Shown here piece by piece: positions 8,531 through 10,610 of a stretch of 10,610 nt of DNA. This DNA is from Euperipatoides rowelli. Lineage: Eukaryota; Onychophora; Udeonychophora; Euonychophora; Peripatopsidae. The stretch's first letter is position 1, and every line of letters starts with the position of its first letter. The DNA lies in NCBI GenBank assembly GCA_003024985.2, contig PXIH01S0039018.1; one strand, given 5' to 3'. Below the pieces are notes generated by a model, which was not told where the DNA came from, made no database searches, and saw only the letters and a program-made list of their open reading frames with translations. Made by a program: the position numbers and the translations under genes.

Positions 8531-9060
8531 TTTCTTATGAGGGGAGATTTGTTTCTTCTTCAAAGGTAGTGATATTTTTTTTTTATAAAAATAGTTACCC
8601 GCCATTAGCAGGTAATCTTCATTTTAATCGATGGTAATGCATTTATTTATTATTTATTACAGTTATTAATTTATTATCTACTACGGGTTCTTAAGTGAGC
8701 CGGCGGCGTACTTGGTTAAAAAAACCCTAGCAGGGTGTTAAGAGCGAGGGAAAAAAAAACATTCCATAACCGACTCGACTGCGACACAAACCTGGAACAT
8801 CACAGCTTATGTCTTCACCCTCGCTTTCAACCACGTTTGCTGCAGCCTGGACAACAAGGACAGGACTAAGGTATTTATTTAAAAAAAAATGGCTTTCTTT
8901 TACTAAATTTAATTTGGTCTTTAGTTTAAAATTAGATTTGTATTGTAATAATAATAGACAATTTAAGTTAATTGTCTCTAATAATTTCCCGCAACTAAAA
9001 TTTCTTAACATTATTTATGAGAAATGTTGTGGTTGTAATTGGTAATCATTTTATTTGATG
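8531..9060. other. Unidentified region, partly GC-rich, possibly repeat-derived
   Basis: A small hairpin (TTACCCGC at 8595-8602, GCAGGTAA at 8608-8615, one mismatch) is followed by A+T-rich sequence with ATTTATT units (8640-8690), then a G+C-richer patch at about 8690-8870. Frames are open on both strands here (minus 8727-9011, plus 8809-9045) but neither matches anything I know. Read on the minus strand, the GC-rich patch followed by a TAATAAATAATAAATAAATG tail would suit the 3' end of a SINE or LINE. That is speculation. Confidence 0.3.
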
Positions 9061-9116
9061 ACTTTAATTTTAACAAGAAACGTGTAAAAAAAATTTAACA
9101 CACATGGTTTTATTCC

Positions 9117-9129
9117 CGCCCCCTGGTGA
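9117..9129 (-). promoter_or_regulatory. CTCF-like motif, copy 1
   Basis: The minus strand reads CATCACCAGGGGGCG, close to the CTCF core CCACCAGGGGGCGC. It lies in a block (GCCCCCTGGTGATGAAAATT) that recurs 53 bp downstream, so the motif is part of a duplicated unit. Confidence 0.45.
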
Positions 9130-9167
9130 TGAAAATTAAAAAAATCAAATAAAAAAACGCGGATTGC

Positions 9168-9184
9168 AGCGCCCCCTGGTGGTG
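9168..9184 (-). promoter_or_regulatory. CTCF-like motif, copy 2 (near consensus)
   Basis: The minus strand reads CACCACCAGGGGGCGCT, which agrees with the bilaterian CTCF core at essentially every position. It has the same orientation as copy 1 and lies 53 bp from it (9118 to 9171). Actual binding cannot be inferred from sequence alone; the same string is also carried by some dispersed repeats. Confidence 0.55.
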
Positions 9185-9473
9185 AAAATTGAAAGTAATT
9201 ATATCAAATTGTATTGTCATCAGAAACTAGCATGTCTGCAAAATTGGTTTAGTAGAAGTGGGTTAAAAATTGATTGCAAGATTTGACACCAGGACAAATC
9301 AACTAATAAAACCATGTAAAAACATTGAAAAATGTGCATTATTTTGATATAGTTTTAACAAATTACTGTTATGCAATATATTAATACTAAATTGATAAAT
9401 CTCATTTTTTCAGATACTATTATTCATATTGTCATTATTCATAATAAAAAAAATAAATTATTATGTATGTTAA
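9185..9473. other. A+T-rich spacer before the piggyBac relic
   Basis: Past the second tandem-repeat unit I see nothing. The N-terminal part of a piggyBac transposase would be expected here if the copy were full length, but no frame shows it. The relic is therefore 5'-truncated, or its upstream part is too decayed to see. Confidence 0.45.
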
Positions 9474-10532
9474 TTTAGTAAATATGATGACCAGAACCCT
9501 GTTGGTCACCCTGAACATAAATTGTTCAAGGTAAGATGTATTGAACTCCTCCACACAAACTTGCAGCAAACAACTTCAGCAGAACAACATGCAGTTGACG
9601 AACAAATGATTCCCTTCAATGAGAGAAGCGTTCTGAAACAATAGATCAGTAATAAGCCATATAAGTGGAGCTTCAAGGTGTTTATGAGGGCAGGGTAACC
9701 ATGTCTCATATATGATTTTTATATATATATTCAGGAAAGGGCACATGCAAGAAAGTTGAATTGGGATTTTCTGGAGACATAGTAATGGCTCTCACAAGCG
9801 AGATACCACAAGAGCTTCAAAATCTACTTAACTGCTTTTCTTCCCTGCATCTTACAATTGCCCTGAAAGAACAGGGAATATTTTATATGGGAACAATATC
9901 AGAAGCAGAATTGAAAAGTTATGGTAGAGGTAGTTTTGAATGGCATGTAGAGACTGTAGATGATACTGTTGTCCTTGTAAAATGATATGATATAAATATT
10001 GTGAATTTAGTCAGCACATAGAGTATGTAGCCATAGGACCTGCAGGAAAATGCAAGCGATGGAATGCAGCAAAAAAAAAAAAAGGTTGAAATAAATTGCC
10101 AACAAGTGGTATCGGAGCACAACAACTTTATGGGTGAAGTAGATTTGGCAGACTGCTGCTTGGATTGAAAAAGATCTGTGAAATGGTAAAAAGAATAATT
10201 TATTGGTGCATCAATGTATCTGTATTAAATGGTTGGCTATTGTACCACAGATATCAGAAACAAAAAATGCTACATTTGAGTATCACATGCCAAATTCCAA
10301 GACCAAATTGTTTTTGCGCTAAAAGAGTAAGATAAAGAAACATTGATCTAGTGGTCGAGAAAACCAACACCTAAAAGGGGGGGGGGGCATTTGCTGCAAT
10401 ACCAGTGTATGATGTGCAATTTGGTACAATCACTGGCCTGCACACTTTGGCAAAGGCAGATTCAAATTCTTCCCAAACGGATTTATGCAGGTGGTGTGTT
10501 CAAAATGTAAATTGAACTTAATGTATGTATGA
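9474..10532 (+). pseudogene. piggyBac transposase (PGBD-like) pseudogene, 5'-truncated
   Basis: At least four collinear blocks in shifting frames follow the order of piggyBac transposases. Block 1 (9474-9730) has V-D-E-Q-M-I-P-F, with the first catalytic Asp at 9597-9599, then K-P-Y-K-W-S-F-K-V and an I-Y-D-F string. It is interrupted by TAG at 9642 and TAA at 9696. Block 2 (about 9728-10021) has G-x-K-G-T-C, G-D-I-V-M, F-S-S-L-H-L, G-T-I and K-S-Y-G-R-G-S, with stops at 9983 and 10019. Block 3 (about 10018-10335) has C-K-R-W, a 13-base A run, V-D-L-A-D with both Asp codons kept (10142, 10151), a frameshift, then L-N-G-W-L-L-Y. Block 4 (about 10370-10532) has the C-terminal H-W-P-like and C-S-K-C strings (10497-10508). 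The second catalytic Asp position (F-D-N in the family) reads L-L-N, so the active site is lost. The N-terminal part is missing and no terminal repeats were found. Family assignment is firm; the subfamily is not. Confidence 0.85.
10377..10387 (+). repeat. G11 homopolymer in the transposase relic
   Basis: A run of eleven G lies between the central and C-terminal blocks of the piggyBac relic. The frame changes around it, so slippage here probably contributed to the breakage, or the count is an assembly error. Confidence 0.7.
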
Positions 10533-10610
10533 ACCAGGTATGGAAAAAGTGCTGTAGTCTGGTAGTTAGGCTACCCGAAGATTTTCTCTTTGAACCGAAG
10601 GAAATGAAAA
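10533..10610. other. Right edge, no feature recognised
   Basis: This follows the Cys-rich end of the piggyBac relic. No terminal inverted repeat or TTAA boundary is visible before the window ends. Confidence 0.4.

Larger units (their letters stand above)
9117..9211. repeat. Two-copy tandem repeat, 53-bp period, carrying the CTCF-like motifs
   Basis: Each unit has GCCCCCTGGTG(A/G)TGAAAATT, then an A-rich stretch, then a TCAAAT string. Units start near 9118 and 9171. The first unit ends in an A run before ACGCGG, which leads into the second. Confidence 0.55.

Noticed and set aside
8763-8873. Plus-strand frame ending at an AG|GTATTT donor-like site, as an exon
   Set aside because: No acceptor or start codon in phase is supported, a TAA lies upstream at 8739, and no homology is recognised.
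8809-9045. 78-codon plus-strand frame ending in a Cys-rich tail
   Set aside because: The residues look plausible but match no family I know. It starts inside the GC-rich patch and overlaps an equally long minus-strand frame.
1-10610. CRISPR array, phage-type or bacterial defence system
   Set aside because: No regularly spaced repeats or prokaryotic gene structure. The spliced exon and transposon types point to an animal genome.

Overview
This is an A+T-rich stretch of animal nuclear DNA, roughly 70% A+T by eye, with one ambiguous base at 411. There are no operon-like gene clusters, no ribosome binding sites, and no rRNA or tRNA gene that I can see. The evidence for an animal is a spliced terminal exon of a mitochondrial one-carbon enzyme, a piggyBac-derived transposase relic, several TIR-bearing non-autonomous elements, and CTCF-like motifs. 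The species cannot be fixed. The terminal exon seems more diverged than I would expect for a mammal, so a marine invertebrate or a basal chordate is my guess only.

Layout. 1-1030: non-coding, probably the last intron of a gene entering from the left. 1031-1222: its terminal exon, matching the C-terminus of dimethylglycine dehydrogenase. 1223-1927: presumed 3' UTR and downstream DNA. 1928-2608: a TTAA-flanked non-autonomous transposon with TIRs of about 117-120 bp. 2609-3766: A+T-rich DNA with an imperfect palindrome centred on an E-box. 3767-3977: a small inverted-repeat (MITE-like) element. 3978-5498: non-coding, including a GC-richer patch and one isolated CTCF-like core. 5499-5724: a second MITE-like element, with a decayed relative of its left part at about 5973-6100. 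6249-6303: a short hairpin with CCAAT-containing arms. 6304-7554: nothing convincing. 7555-8519: a decayed Gag/ORF1-like gene with a broken CCHC zinc knuckle. 8531-9060: an unidentified patch that is partly GC-rich. 9117-9184: two CTCF-like motifs in the same orientation, 53 bp apart. 9474-10532: a piggyBac transposase pseudogene recognisable from its first catalytic Asp region to its C-terminal Cys-rich region, broken by stops and frameshifts.

Only the terminal exon looks like a working host gene. The rest is transposon debris of at least three kinds (TTAA/piggyBac-like, MITEs, and a LINE-like Gag) in A+T-rich spacer. I found no undescribed functional system. The best leads are the TTAA long-TIR element, the tandem CTCF-like pair and the decayed Gag-like ORF.
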